Positions 35,632-43,420 of a stretch of DNA of 64,000 nucleotides are shown one piece after another (positions within the stretch are counted from its first letter, which is position 1; every line of letters begins with the position of its first letter). Made by a program: the position numbers and the translations under genes. The notes beneath the pieces are model-generated. The model saw only the letters and a list, made by a program, of their open reading frames with translations. It made no database searches and was not told the DNA's origin. Source of the DNA: an uncultured Bacillota bacterium (GTDB lineage: Bacteria; Bacillota_I; Bacilli_A; RF39; UBA660); assembly GCA_958428295.1 (NCBI GenBank), contig CAUAFL010000005.1, forward strand, positions 26,607-90,606. Direction: 5' to 3'.

Positions 35632-36315
35632 GTGAAAAAAATCAAAATTTTAATTGTTGATGATGAAGAAAATATTCGTTCTGTCATCAAAGAGTATATG
35701 ACTAATGCTGGCTATGAAAGTATTGAGGCAGAACAGGGAGAACAAGCGCTGGAACTATTACAGAAACAAACTTTTGATTTGTTAATTTTAGATGTGATGA
35801 TGCCTAAGATGGATGGTATTACGTTATTAAAAAAATTACCTCCTAAAAAAAGAATACCAACGATTATTTTATCGGCCCGAACGGAAGAAATTGACAAGTT
35901 AATTGGTTTTGAACAAGGAATTGATGACTATGTGGGAAAACCCTTCTCTCCTAGAGAATTATTAGCTAGAGTTCATGCTATTTTACAACGTACCACTTAT
36001 CAAGAGGAAGCGTATTGTTATCAGGGCTTAGTTGTTAACTTTTTAGCGCATACCATTACAATCGATGGTAAAAAGATCAATGTTACTCCTAAGGAGTTTG
36101 AATTATTGCGTTTTTTTATTGAAAACCATAATATTGCAATTAGTAGAGAGCAGTTATTAAATAAATTGTGGGGCTACGATTATTATGGCGATGATCATAC
36201 GATTGATACACATATTAAAATGCTGCGTAATAATTTAGGTAACTATCGCCATTTAATTGTTACAGTAAGAGGAATTGGCTATAAATTTGAGGAAGAGCAA
36301 GATGCGGTTAACTAA
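35632..36315 (+). CDS. OmpR/PhoB-family response regulator
   Basis: A 227-residue two-component regulator with receiver domain (about 1-118; acidic pair DDEE, phosphoacceptor Asp in LLILDVMMP, conserved Lys in VGKPFSP) and a C-terminal winged helix (PKEFELLRFF; HIKMLRNNLG; VRGIGYKF). The start is GTG at 35632 with GAGGTG 7 nt before it. It overlaps the kinase gene, showing translational coupling. The closest well-known relatives by pattern are PhoP/WalR-type regulators, but the target is not determined. Confidence 0.94.
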   Translation: MKKIKILIVDDEENIRSVIKEYMTNAGYESIEAEQGEQALELLQKQTFDLLILDVMMPKMDGITLLKKLPPKKRIPTIILSARTEEIDKLIGFEQGIDDYVGKPFSPRELLARVHAILQRTTYQEEAYCYQGLVVNFLAHTITIDGKKINVTPKEFELLRFFIENHNIAISREQLLNKLWGYDYYGDDHTIDTHIKMLRNNLGNYRHLIVTVRGIGYKFEEEQDAVN

Positions 36316-37690
36316 AAAAATTTGGAAATATTTAATACTATTTTCTTTAGGAATTTTAGCTTTCCTTTGGATTTTTCAGGTGGTTTTCATTAATCGTTAT
36401 TATGAGTGGACCAAAAAGCGCAACATTAAAAGTATTGCTGCTGATTTGTTGGCTAGTGAGACTAATACTTCTATTTATGATACCCTCGATAAAATTTCTT
36501 ATCAAGAAAATATCTGTATTGAATTAACCTTTTCTACGGGCCAAGTAATATATTCTTCTAGTAATGGTCGAAGTTGTGTAAAACGAAACGAAACGATAAA
36601 ACAAACCTTTATCGATAGTAACTTAAAGGAAGAAAGTTATACTTTTCAAAATCCGCTTTTTAAAGATAAGAGTATTATGGAAGCAGTTAAATTAAATGAT
36701 AATCTTTATGCTTTTATTTCTACCTCTCTTGAACCAATTGATTCAACGGTTAAAATTTTAGTAGAACAATTAATTATTGTCAGTAGTATAGTTTTACTTT
36801 TAAGTTTTGGCCTAGCTTACTTTATTTCTAAACGACTCTCTAACCCCATTGTCAAGATTTCAAAAGCCGCTACTAGGATTGCTGCGGGCAACTTTCAAAC
36901 TAAATTCAATAGTAATAGTGATATTGTGGAATTGGTTGAATTAACAGAAGCTCTTAATGAAATGAAAGATGAGTTGCAGAAAACGGAGGAATTACAACGT
37001 GATTTAATGGCCAATGTTTCTCATGATTTAAAAACTCCTTTGACAATGATTAAAGCTTATGCAGAAATGATTAGAGATTTACATTATAACCAACCTGAAA
37101 AGAGGAATCAAAGTCTTCATGTGATTATTGCAGAAGTCGATCGTTTAACGCTGTTAGTAAATGATATTTTAACACTCAGTAAAATGCAAGTTGCTTTAGA
37201 ACAGGTGGTCCCTAGTACTTTTGACTTAGTGCAGTTGATAAAAGAAATTTTAAAAAGGTTTACTATTTATTCCTTAAAAGATGGCTATCAGTTTATTTTT
37301 GAACATGAGGATCTTCCTACCCTTATTATTACTGCCGATAAGAAAAAAATAGAACAAGTCATTTATAATTTACTTATTAACGCTCTTAATTATACAGGAA
37401 AAGATCAAAAAATCATTGTAAGAGTACAAGAGGAAGCTACCAATTACCTGATAGAAATTATCGATAGTGGAAAAGGCATTGCCAAAAAAGAGCTACCTCA
37501 CATTTGGGAAAAATATTATAAAGATAAAAAGAACCATAAACGAAATATTTATGGGACCGGTTTAGGACTTGCAATTGTAAAACATATTTTGGTATTACAT
37601 CAGTATTCCTATGGGGTGATTTCTAAAAAAGGCCAAGGGACTACCTTTTATTTTAAACTTCCAAAAGAGACCTTAATCAGTGAAGATTAG
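36302..37690 (+). CDS. Sensor histidine kinase of the HisKA type
   Basis: A 462-residue membrane kinase, partner of the preceding regulator. Membrane segments at about 8-30 and 155-177 flank an outer sensor of about 120 residues; then HAMP (KRLSNPIVKISKAATR), the phosphoacceptor H-box NVSHDLKTPLTM, N-box LINALNYTG, G1 DSGKGIAKKELP and G2 GTGLGLAIVK. ATG 36302 has GAGGAAGAG 4 nt before it; 36275 would be a longer but unsupported start. The stop codon overlaps the rsmD stop on the other strand. Confidence 0.93.
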   Translation: MRLTKKIWKYLILFSLGILAFLWIFQVVFINRYYEWTKKRNIKSIAADLLASETNTSIYDTLDKISYQENICIELTFSTGQVIYSSSNGRSCVKRNETIKQTFIDSNLKEESYTFQNPLFKDKSIMEAVKLNDNLYAFISTSLEPIDSTVKILVEQLIIVSSIVLLLSFGLAYFISKRLSNPIVKISKAATRIAAGNFQTKFNSNSDIVELVELTEALNEMKDELQKTEELQRDLMANVSHDLKTPLTMIKAYAEMIRDLHYNQPEKRNQSLHVIIAEVDRLTLLVNDILTLSKMQVALEQVVPSTFDLVQLIKEILKRFTIYSLKDGYQFIFEHEDLPTLIITADKKKIEQVIYNLLINALNYTGKDQKIIVRVQEEATNYLIEIIDSGKGIAKKELPHIWEKYYKDKKNHKRNIYGTGLGLAIVKHILVLHQYSYGVISKKGQGTTFYFKLPKETLISED

Positions 37691-38232
37691 GATCTCCTTT
37701 TTAGAATACGAATATATTTATTACCATATTTACGATCTTTGAAAATTTGATAGTTACTAGGACAATAACACTTGGTTAAGTCATCACTTTCTAAAATAAT
37801 GAGCCCCTCTTTATCTAATAATTGTTCTTCCTCAATTTTAGTGATCGCTTGTTTTAAGTAATTGGTCTTATACGGAGGATCTAAAAAAATAATAGCAAAA
37901 GAAGTTCCTTGCAATTTTGTTAATATCTGTAAATAATCGCCCTTTATAACCGTTGTCTTTTCAACTATTTTTAATTGTGTTATATTTTTTTTAATGGTTT
38001 CAATGGCCTGTTCTTGGCAATCGCCAAATACAACTTCTAAAGCACCTCTACTAAGAGCTTCTAATCCTAAATTGCCACTACCAGCAAACAAATCTAAACA
38101 ACGTTTCCCTACTAAATTATTTTGTAACATAGCAAATAGCGATTCTTTTACCCGATCCATGGTAGGACGCGTCTTGGCTAACTGATAGCCCGCAATTATC
38201 CTTCCTTTATATTTTCCACTTACAATCCGCAT
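37687..38232 (-). CDS. rsmD: 16S rRNA (guanine966-N2)-methyltransferase
   Basis: RsmD methylates G966 of 16S rRNA. The 181-residue product has the family N-terminus MRIVSGKYKGRII, TRPTMDRVKESLF, the SAM-binding LDLFAGSGNLGLEAL and the catalytic LDPPY. Its start lies inside the 3' end of ylbF (13-nt overlap). In Bacillus the same gene (ylbH) follows ylbF and ylbG, which supports both calls. Tail-to-tail overlap of a few bases with the kinase gene. Confidence 0.95.
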   Translation of the reverse strand: MRIVSGKYKGRIIAGYQLAKTRPTMDRVKESLFAMLQNNLVGKRCLDLFAGSGNLGLEALSRGALEVVFGDCQEQAIETIKKNITQLKIVEKTTVIKGDYLQILTKLQGTSFAIIFLDPPYKTNYLKQAITKIEEEQLLDKEGLIILESDDLTKCYCPSNYQIFKDRKYGNKYIRILKRRS

Positions 38233-38507
38233 GATTTCACCTCTACTTGTAGTTGTTTCAGAATTTGATTCATCGCCATAATCAATTGGTTAACCTCATT
38301 TTCTAATTGTTTATAACGACGATAATCTGGGTCTTTAAAAATTTCTAGCCGTAGGGATTCGGTTGGTGCTTGATGATAATGTTCAATATTCGCTAATAAG
38401 GTTTGTTTTTGTTCGATAGAAAAAAGCGTATTTTTCAGTTCTTTTTTTAAGGTAGATGTTTCAATAGTTGTGATTAATTTTTCTAAGGCTATAATTGTTT
38501 CTTCCAT
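38220..38507 (-). CDS. ylbF: YlbF/YmcA-family protein
   Basis: A 95-residue helical protein. YlbF, YmcA and YaaT form a complex in Bacillus that influences RNase Y and competence/sporulation/biofilm. The pattern DPDYRRYKQLENEVNQLIMA fits this family, and the gene overlaps rsmD as in the Bacillus ylb cluster. ATG 38507 has AAGGTGA upstream; the longer start at 38552 does not. Identification rests on both pattern and neighbours. Confidence 0.75.
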   Translation of the reverse strand: MEETIIALEKLITTIETSTLKKELKNTLFSIEQKQTLLANIEHYHQAPTESLRLEIFKDPDYRRYKQLENEVNQLIMAMNQILKQLQVEVKSCGL

Positions 38508-38597
38508 GATATCACCTTTTCTATTATAATTGTTTTTTTTTACCATTGTCAAATTTGTTGATATTATTTATAATACTCATTAAAGGAGTTCGTAATC

Positions 38598-39560
38598 ATG
38601 AAACCATTAACACAAAAACAGGTCACCTTAGTGAGCGATCTTTTACGTTTAGAAAAACAATTGTACCAGGCTTATACACTATTAGGTAGGAATACCCAAG
38701 AAGCGATGGAAAGAATTTTTCTCATTAAGGAAGTGGAAGAGGCTTATTTACATCGGATCAATGGAGAGGAAGCTTTTCATATGTTAAATTGGTTGGCACC
38801 TATTCTATTGCAGGAAGAGAGTGATTTCTCAACACTTATGAAAATCATCAACCGGGAACCACAAAATTTAGTCCTTAAACGCCTAAGTAATCAATTAGAA
38901 GCCAAGGCGTTAATAGATACAGCTAATTTTAAAAAATGTTTTATGAATACAAATGAAAACTTAAAAAAGCATTTTTTAGTCAATAACAAATTATACTTTC
39001 TTAACGATTTTATAGAAGAAAATAAAACTTTTGAATTGGATAGGGTGGAAGAATTACTAGCGTTAATTGAAACACAACAACCAAATAAATCCCCCTTTTA
39101 TCAAATGGTGAAAACTGAGCTTCTTTATCTTTACCCTGAAATTGGCGAGGAAATAGTACAGCATTCATTAAACATAGAGGAAATTGACAGTATTGCTCAT
39201 CGCTTTGATAATGACTTATATGTTAAAAACCATGAAGATAGACAAAAATGGAAATATATCACTGTATGTCAAAGTGTTGGTGAAATTGTTGATTCTATCT
39301 TTACTACTTCTAGCAGTGTATGGCATTTAAAAGGCTTAAATGGAGAACTTGCTCTTTATTCAGGATATTTGCATAATTTATTACAAACATTAAGTTTAAG
39401 TGAAATATACTATTTACATGCTAATTACCAGATGGTCACAAAAGATGTATATCCCTTATACCGGAATAGAGCCGGCCAAGAGTTTCTTAATCAAGTGTTT
39501 TTACAAACGGCTAAAGAGAAACAAATGTCCGCTAAGATTTATTATAAAAATTCTCACTAA
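38598..39560 (+). CDS. Uncharacterised 320-residue helical protein
   Basis: I do not recognise the family. The product is mostly helical, soluble, with no signal peptide; segments such as LLRLEKQLYQAYTLLG and a Tyr-rich end are visible. A Shine-Dalgarno AAAGGAG precedes ATG 38598. It is divergent from ylbF and overlaps the stop of the Xre gene tail-to-tail by 4 nt. It sits inside the interrupted ylb cluster together with small regulator modules, so it may be an acquired gene. Confidence 0.65.
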   Translation: MKPLTQKQVTLVSDLLRLEKQLYQAYTLLGRNTQEAMERIFLIKEVEEAYLHRINGEEAFHMLNWLAPILLQEESDFSTLMKIINREPQNLVLKRLSNQLEAKALIDTANFKKCFMNTNENLKKHFLVNNKLYFLNDFIEENKTFELDRVEELLALIETQQPNKSPFYQMVKTELLYLYPEIGEEIVQHSLNIEEIDSIAHRFDNDLYVKNHEDRQKWKYITVCQSVGEIVDSIFTTSSSVWHLKGLNGELALYSGYLHNLLQTLSLSEIYYLHANYQMVTKDVYPLYRNRAGQEFLNQVFLQTAKEKQMSAKIYYKNSH

Positions 39561-39790
39561 GGTTCTCTGCTCATTTCTTCTAAGTCTATTAACTTATTAC
39601 TACCTACCTCATAAAGTTTAAATTCATATCCACAAATTTGGGCAATGGTCATAATAGTTTTAAAATCAGGCTGGGAATTTCCTCGTTCATAACTAGAGAT
39701 TGTCGTATCAGCCATATTGAGTAGTTTTGCTAAATCCCGTTGAGAAAAGCCGGCCTTTAATCGCATATTTCTTAAAATGTTACCAATCAT
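39557..39790 (-). CDS. Xre-family repressor, copy 1 of duplicated module
   Basis: A 77-residue DNA-binding protein consisting of one helix-turn-helix (FSQRDLAKLLNMADTTISSYERGNSQPD) and a short C-terminal extension (GYEFKLYEVGSNKLIDLEEM). A close paralogue is at 53707-53940. Both have an ATGATG start after GAGGTGAT, with the second ATG better spaced. Both are divergent from a 72-73 residue membrane protein gene, with a palindrome between (39841-39857). It probably represses the membrane protein gene and perhaps itself. Confidence 0.85.
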   Translation of the reverse strand: MIGNILRNMRLKAGFSQRDLAKLLNMADTTISSYERGNSQPDFKTIMTIAQICGYEFKLYEVGSNKLIDLEEMSREP

Positions 39791-39840
39791 CATATCACCT
39801 CAATGTTATTATGACGATTTACTAATTATTTATCATTAAA

Positions 39841-39857
39841 TCGCAAGATACTTGCGA
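39841..39857. promoter_or_regulatory. Palindromic operator of the Xre/membrane-protein module, copy 1
   Basis: TCGCAAGATACTTGCGA, 7-bp arms and 3-bp centre. The right arm includes TTGCGA, which lies 17 bp before TACAAG (39875-39880), so the site covers the -35 box of the gene at 39899. The same palindrome is found in copy 2. Confidence 0.75.
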
Positions 39858-39898
39858 ATATTTTTACGAGTCTATACAAGGACATAAAGGGAGTTATT

Positions 39899-40120
39899 AT
39901 GTTAAAAATGATTATAAAAGCATTTGGCATATTGCTATTTCTAGTGGCAATCTATTGTTTATCCTATTTTTTAGCTAGTCAATTACATATCCAACACCAG
40001 ACATTAGGCTTAGCTACTCTTACTACCTGTCGAGGAGATATTTATCTTTTCAAGATCATTAGTGGTTTTTTATTTATCGTTTTTTTAATATGGTCTGGAG
40101 TACGAAAAAAATCAAGCTAA
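39899..40120 (+). CDS. Small two-helix membrane protein, copy 1 of duplicated module
   Basis: A 73-residue protein with two membrane helices (about 4-27 and 50-67) joined by a loop with the motif TLGLATLTTCRGDIYLF. The copy at 54053-54271 keeps TLGL, a Thr-Cys/Ile-Cys followed by RGDIY, so the loop is the conserved part. Shine-Dalgarno AAAGGGAG precedes the ATG. Controlled, most likely, by the divergent Xre repressor. Function unknown; membrane-active peptide, immunity protein or stress sensor are possible. Confidence 0.75.
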   Translation: MLKMIIKAFGILLFLVAIYCLSYFLASQLHIQHQTLGLATLTTCRGDIYLFKIISGFLFIVFLIWSGVRKKSS

Positions 40121-40167
40121 TGAAGCATCCGTAATATTAGATGGTTGGTGAATAAATGGTAATAGGC

Positions 40168-40193
40168 GTATGGAATAACCATACTGCTTTTTT
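40168..40193 (+). terminator. Terminator after membrane protein copy 1
   Basis: GTATGG AATAA CCATAC followed by TGCTTTTTT. Confidence 0.75.
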
Positions 40194-40254
40194 AGTTGCC
40201 ATTTATGTAAAATTAAAAGGCTATTAATAATTTTTACTAACAGCCTAATAAATA

Positions 40255-40273
40255 ATCACTAAATTTTAGTGAT
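40255..40273 (-). terminator. Hairpin after the tandem Xre gene
   Basis: Perfect inverted repeat ATCACTAAATTTTAGTGAT (9-bp arms) 5 nt after the stop at 40278, followed on the minus strand by TATTTATT. Weak T-run, so it might instead be a binding site. Confidence 0.5.
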
Positions 40274-40277
40274 AAAA

Positions 40278-40709
40278 CTATACTCGCCCACATAAAAAAT
40301 CAAGGGAAACATGATAGATTTTAGCAAACTTACATAAATTATTTGTTGATATTAAAACCTGTCCCTTCTCATATTTCGTAATACATGCTTGACTAACTTC
40401 TAAATCACTAGCAATATTCTCTTGGGATAGTCCTTTTTTCACTCGCACTTCTTTGAGTTTACTGCCAAGCATTTTTTTATCTAAGGCATTTTTACTCTTC
40501 ACTTGTTTTTTCTCTTTTGCGAGCCCCACTAAGTAATCCATATTAACCGCAAAATGATTTGCAAATAAGACTAAGTAATTAACTGGAATGATATTGATCC
40601 CTAACTCCCATAACGAATACGTTGTTCTACTAACGCCTAGTAAAGAGGCCATTTCATATTGCTTAAGGTCATGATCTTCTCTCAAGTTCTTTAGCCTTGC
40701 TATATCCAC
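40278..40709 (-). CDS. Regulator with two tandem Xre helix-turn-helix domains
   Basis: A 143-residue protein made of two HTH_3-type domains: about 1-62 (LKQYEMASLLGVSRTTYSLWE) and about 80-143 (LSQENIASDLEVSQACITKYE), joined by a Lys-rich linker. Both end in similar FxxNxDYLVG / YHVSLDFLCG segments, pointing to internal duplication. It is divergent from the basic 57-residue gene at 40830 and may control it. No membrane or ligand domain. Confidence 0.85.
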   Translation of the reverse strand: MDIARLKNLREDHDLKQYEMASLLGVSRTTYSLWELGINIIPVNYLVLFANHFAVNMDYLVGLAKEKKQVKSKNALDKKMLGSKLKEVRVKKGLSQENIASDLEVSQACITKYEKGQVLISTNNLCKFAKIYHVSLDFLCGRV

Positions 40710-40792
40710 TTCACATCACCCATTTTAATTTTCCCATGATTGAGAAAATTATGAGTTTTTTGCTATTATTAGTTATTATTTATGCTATTTTG

Positions 40793-40801
40793 TGTTATAC
40801 T
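40793..40801 (+). promoter_or_regulatory. Extended -10 promoter for the small basic protein gene
   Basis: Reads TGTTATACT, with TTATTA about 17 bp upstream. Confidence 0.5.
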
Positions 40802-40829
40802 TGATCTAACAATATTAAAAGAGGTTCCT

Positions 40830-41003
40830 ATGGACATGAAAAAGACTCAAAAAAGTATTCACTACTACGGATTTAAAATTCCTTATACCACTCGTTTAGA
40901 AAAGTATTATAAAATTCGTACCAAACAAAAACAGATCATTCGTCGTTTAAAATGGAAACTACTAATTAAAAACCTAAAAAAGAGACGAACAAAGAAAAAA
41001 TAG
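40830..41003 (+). CDS. Small very basic protein
   Basis: A 57-residue product (MDMKKTQKSIHYYGFKIP...) with the second half almost entirely Lys, Arg and hydrophobic residues, ending KKRRTKKK. It could bind nucleic acid or membranes. ATG 40830 has AGAGGT just upstream, and an extended -10 promoter at 40793-40801; the frame opens earlier at 40782, before the promoter, and is not used. Its stop overlaps the terminator of the opposite ylbD-ylbE genes. No family recognised. Confidence 0.55.
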   Translation: MDMKKTQKSIHYYGFKIPYTTRLEKYYKIRTKQKQIIRRLKWKLLIKNLKKRRTKKK

Positions 41004-41023
41004 TATGCTTATTAGACATACTA
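41001..41023 (-). terminator. Terminator of ylbD-ylbE
   Basis: TAGTATG / CATACTA stem with 9-nt loop, followed on the minus strand by TTTTTTC. Confidence 0.75.
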
Positions 41024-41036
41024 TTGGAAAATGATT

Positions 41037-41258
41037 TTATTTTACGATGTTCATTAATGACTGAACTAAGGAAATTGTATGGGAAATATTTTCGATTTTA
41101 TCAGCAGCTGTTAATTTATAGCGTTCTTTCATTTCTAATTCCATCTCTTTAATCGCCTGGGGATTACGGTTAAGGTATTTATACCAATAAGAATTTTCCC
41201 GTAGATATTGGTATAGCTTAGGATCACTGCGAATTTTTATTTGTGTCGCGACTTGCAT
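41037..41258 (-). CDS. ylbE: YlbE-like protein
   Basis: A 73-residue helical protein that fits the YlbE-like family: SDPKLYQYLRENSYWYKYLNR, then AIKEMELEMKERYK. Function unknown. Its ATG overlaps the stop of the YlbD-like gene (TAATG). In Bacillus ylbD-ylbE-ylbF-ylbG-ylbH are adjacent; here ylbF-rsmD are 2.5 kb downstream, separated by inserted genes. Context strongly supports the call. Confidence 0.8.
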   Translation of the reverse strand: MQVATQIKIRSDPKLYQYLRENSYWYKYLNRNPQAIKEMELEMKERYKLTAADKIENISHTISLVQSLMNIVK

Positions 41259-41614
41259 TAATCCTCATAATATTTATAAATAGGGCGTTCCTCATAATTA
41301 TTTGGAACTTCTTCTTGTTTGCTAGTACCTAAATCTTGCAGTAATCCAATGGCTTTTTGTAACCCATTAACGCCCTTTTGAACAGTTTCTAAATCAATAT
41401 TTTTTAACATATTGGCTACTTCCGCAAAAGTTCCCCCATTTGCTTTCGTACTACCACTTTCTTTTTGTACTAAAACATGATCCCAGACATCAGAATCTTC
41501 CCCATACAAGTCATATGTTTCATATAATTTTTGCCAACTACTTTTACCGTTGGCCACATAAGAGGCTAATTCTGGCCTCGTTTTCACAAAGGTTTTAAAG
41601 GATTCCTTTGACAT
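41258..41614 (-). CDS. ylbD: YlbD-like (spore coat family) protein
   Basis: A 118-residue protein with FKTFVKTRPELASYVANGKS and SWQKLYETYDLYGEDSDVW, the pattern of YlbD, described as a putative coat protein in Bacillus. Acidic/Tyr-rich C-terminus. Directly followed by YlbE-like gene, same order as in Bacillus. Whether this organism makes spores cannot be decided here. Confidence 0.75.
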   Translation of the reverse strand: MSKESFKTFVKTRPELASYVANGKSSWQKLYETYDLYGEDSDVWDHVLVQKESGSTKANGGTFAEVANMLKNIDLETVQKGVNGLQKAIGLLQDLGTSKQEEVPNNYEERPIYKYYED

Positions 41615-41673
41615 ACTTCCATCACCTAGTTCATTATATGTAAATACTGTAAAAAGATGCTTTTTCGTAAGAG

Positions 41674-43206
41674 TTATTTAGGGAGCAAGGTAATTTTGGC
41701 TAAGCCATGACCACTATTCCCCGTCATCGTAGCTGCCCCATCATAAGTAGGCATCACCTCATCTCCCGCTTTCATCACAGAACTTGCAAACTTCTTTCCT
41801 GAATAATGATAAGAGCAGGTGATATCGGTTGTCCCATCAGTACAAGCGACTCCTTTACTATCATTTCGGGGTGTTATTGAAGAAGCAGATGTAATCGCCA
41901 CACAGCCGGTATAGCCGGAGATATAGGAAGAGCCTCCTGCTCCCGTACTAACACAGCCAGGCGATGAACTTCCACGACCACCTCCATAATAACCACTGCC
42001 CGCTCCAGTTCCATAGGTTCCCTCATAAAGACCACCCCCATAACCAAAACTACCCTTAAAACTATTATTACCTTGGCCACCACCAAGGCCACCACTTGTT
42101 TGGGTACCCCCAGTAGCTAAGGTATGGGTAAGAGGCTCTGTTGGGGGTTTTCCTGCAACTCTTCCCATTCCTTGACCACCTACTAATCCACCCGCAACAC
42201 CGCCAATTATATAATAGGTTGCATAATACCCACTACCAGCGCCGCCTCCTGCTACCATCAAGCGACTTGCTAATGATGCGGTGTTATTCCAGGCTCCAGA
42301 AGTCAAGCGAATATCCGTCGCTCCTCCGCCGCCTCGATAGACTCCATCCCTGGTCTTTTCCCAACCACTACTACCTCCATTATAGCCTCCTTGATGATCA
42401 TGCGGTTGTTCTCCTACATAAACATGGAGAACATCTCCTTTAGTTAAATTTATCTCTCCCGCAGTATAGGCTCCTTTGCCTCCTAGAGCATCATTATAGT
42501 CTCCTCCTTGGGCTCCCCATAATTCAATCTTGTAGGTACCAGTCTGTGGAGCCGTAAAGGTTTGAGCTGTTCCCGTATAACCATAGGTCATCGTGGCCAT
42601 CGAATTACTGCCACTTTTTCCATAGACATTTACTTTTACTTTAAAACTTAAATTCCCTCCATCTCCTTGGGGATTATAATTCTCATTCACCCACATCCGT
42701 AACCGATAATTCTTGGTTACATTACTACTAGTCGTTCCCGTATATAAACTCATTTCCCCCTCAGGTCTTCCCGTATAACTATTAGCGGTAGTCTCTTCCC
42801 TATATACCCTTGGAGCCGTTACCTCCGTTTCGGTTCCATCACTATTTTTCTCGGTTAAATATAACTTGATATTATTATCAGCCATTGTACTACCACTTTG
42901 TTTCTTAACTCCTATTTCATAACTAATGAGGGCTTGTCCTTGCACTGTGGAAGCCACACTAAAATCAAAGTATTCCCCACTTTTCGATAATTTCTTACCA
43001 GTGGCATCAGTGGTTGGAAGAGCATTGGTGATACTAATGACATTACTACTTTCCGTATAACTCATGACCATCACTCCTGTGGTAATGGTATTGACTTTCT
43101 CCCCCGCTTTACTATAACTAAAAGCCGCATAAGTGATTCCGGTGATTGCTATTAATAATAACCCTAATCCAATCATTATCAACACTAATTCTTTTTTCTT
43201 CGTCAT
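41674..43206 (-). CDS. Surface protein copy B: TasA/camelysin-like domain plus Gly-rich domain
   Basis: A secreted 510-residue protein. The signal peptide and first domain (about 1-200) are close to copy A (AFSYSKAGEKVNTITTG; GRPEGEMSLYTGTT; NPQGDGGNL). The second half is a glycine-rich beta domain (about 205-505) with TGTYKIELWGAQGGD, HDHQGGYNGGSSGWE, YRGGGGATDIRLTSG, MVAGGGAGSG and Cys pairs near the end. Such Gly-rich domains occur in bacterial surface and adhesin-type proteins. Copy B is intact, while copy C shares the Gly-rich part but is damaged. Preceded by the same leader, with ten G instead of nine. Confidence 0.78.
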   Translation of the reverse strand: MTKKKELVLIMIGLGLLLIAITGITYAAFSYSKAGEKVNTITTGVMVMSYTESSNVISITNALPTTDATGKKLSKSGEYFDFSVASTVQGQALISYEIGVKKQSGSTMADNNIKLYLTEKNSDGTETEVTAPRVYREETTANSYTGRPEGEMSLYTGTTSSNVTKNYRLRMWVNENYNPQGDGGNLSFKVKVNVYGKSGSNSMATMTYGYTGTAQTFTAPQTGTYKIELWGAQGGDYNDALGGKGAYTAGEINLTKGDVLHVYVGEQPHDHQGGYNGGSSGWEKTRDGVYRGGGGATDIRLTSGAWNNTASLASRLMVAGGGAGSGYYATYYIIGGVAGGLVGGQGMGRVAGKPPTEPLTHTLATGGTQTSGGLGGGQGNNSFKGSFGYGGGLYEGTYGTGAGSGYYGGGRGSSSPGCVSTGAGGSSYISGYTGCVAITSASSITPRNDSKGVACTDGTTDITCSYHYSGKKFASSVMKAGDEVMPTYDGAATMTGNSGHGLAKITLLPK

Positions 43207-43276
43207 GACCTTACACCTCTATTATCTCTATTATACCCTATTTCTTGATTTTTTCTACTGTTTATTTAGCCACTAG

Positions 43277-43302
43277 AAAAACAAGACTGGTTGCCTTGTT
43301 TT
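43277..43302 (-). terminator. Hairpin between leader peptide and surface gene B
   Basis: Stem AAAACAAG / CTTGTTTT, 10-nt loop, following TCTAG on the minus strand. Same position as in copies A and C, with a different loop. Confidence 0.55.
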
Positions 43303-43331
43303 GATTACCACAACAGAAAATGAAGAGTTAG

Positions 43332-43385
43332 CTAGATAATCGTACCCCCCCCCCAGGTTAACATTAGGCTATCTATTTTTCTCAT
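43332..43385 (-). CDS. Leader peptide B, 17 residues, with ten-G run
   Basis: ATG 43385 with ribosome site AGAGGTGA. The peptide is MRKIDSLMLTWGGGTII. The run of ten G (43345-43354 on the plus strand as C) shifts the end of the frame relative to copies A and C, so the stop is TAG, 9 nt earlier. Lies 36 nt after the smc stop codon, so it may be transcribed with smc or from a weak local TAAAAT box. Confidence 0.55.
   Translation of the reverse strand: MRKIDSLMLTWGGGTII
43345..43354. repeat. Homopolymer run of ten C, copy B
   Basis: One base longer than the equivalent runs in copies A and C, direct evidence that the length varies between copies. Confidence 0.9.
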
Positions 43386-43420
43386 TTTCTTCACCTCTTG
43401 AGACTTATTTTAGAAAAATT

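Noticed and set aside
42141..42443. Plus-strand ORF rich in His/Leu/Arg opposite surface gene B
   Set aside because: Antisense shadow of the Gly-rich domain; no ribosome site. The same applies to 57437-57661.
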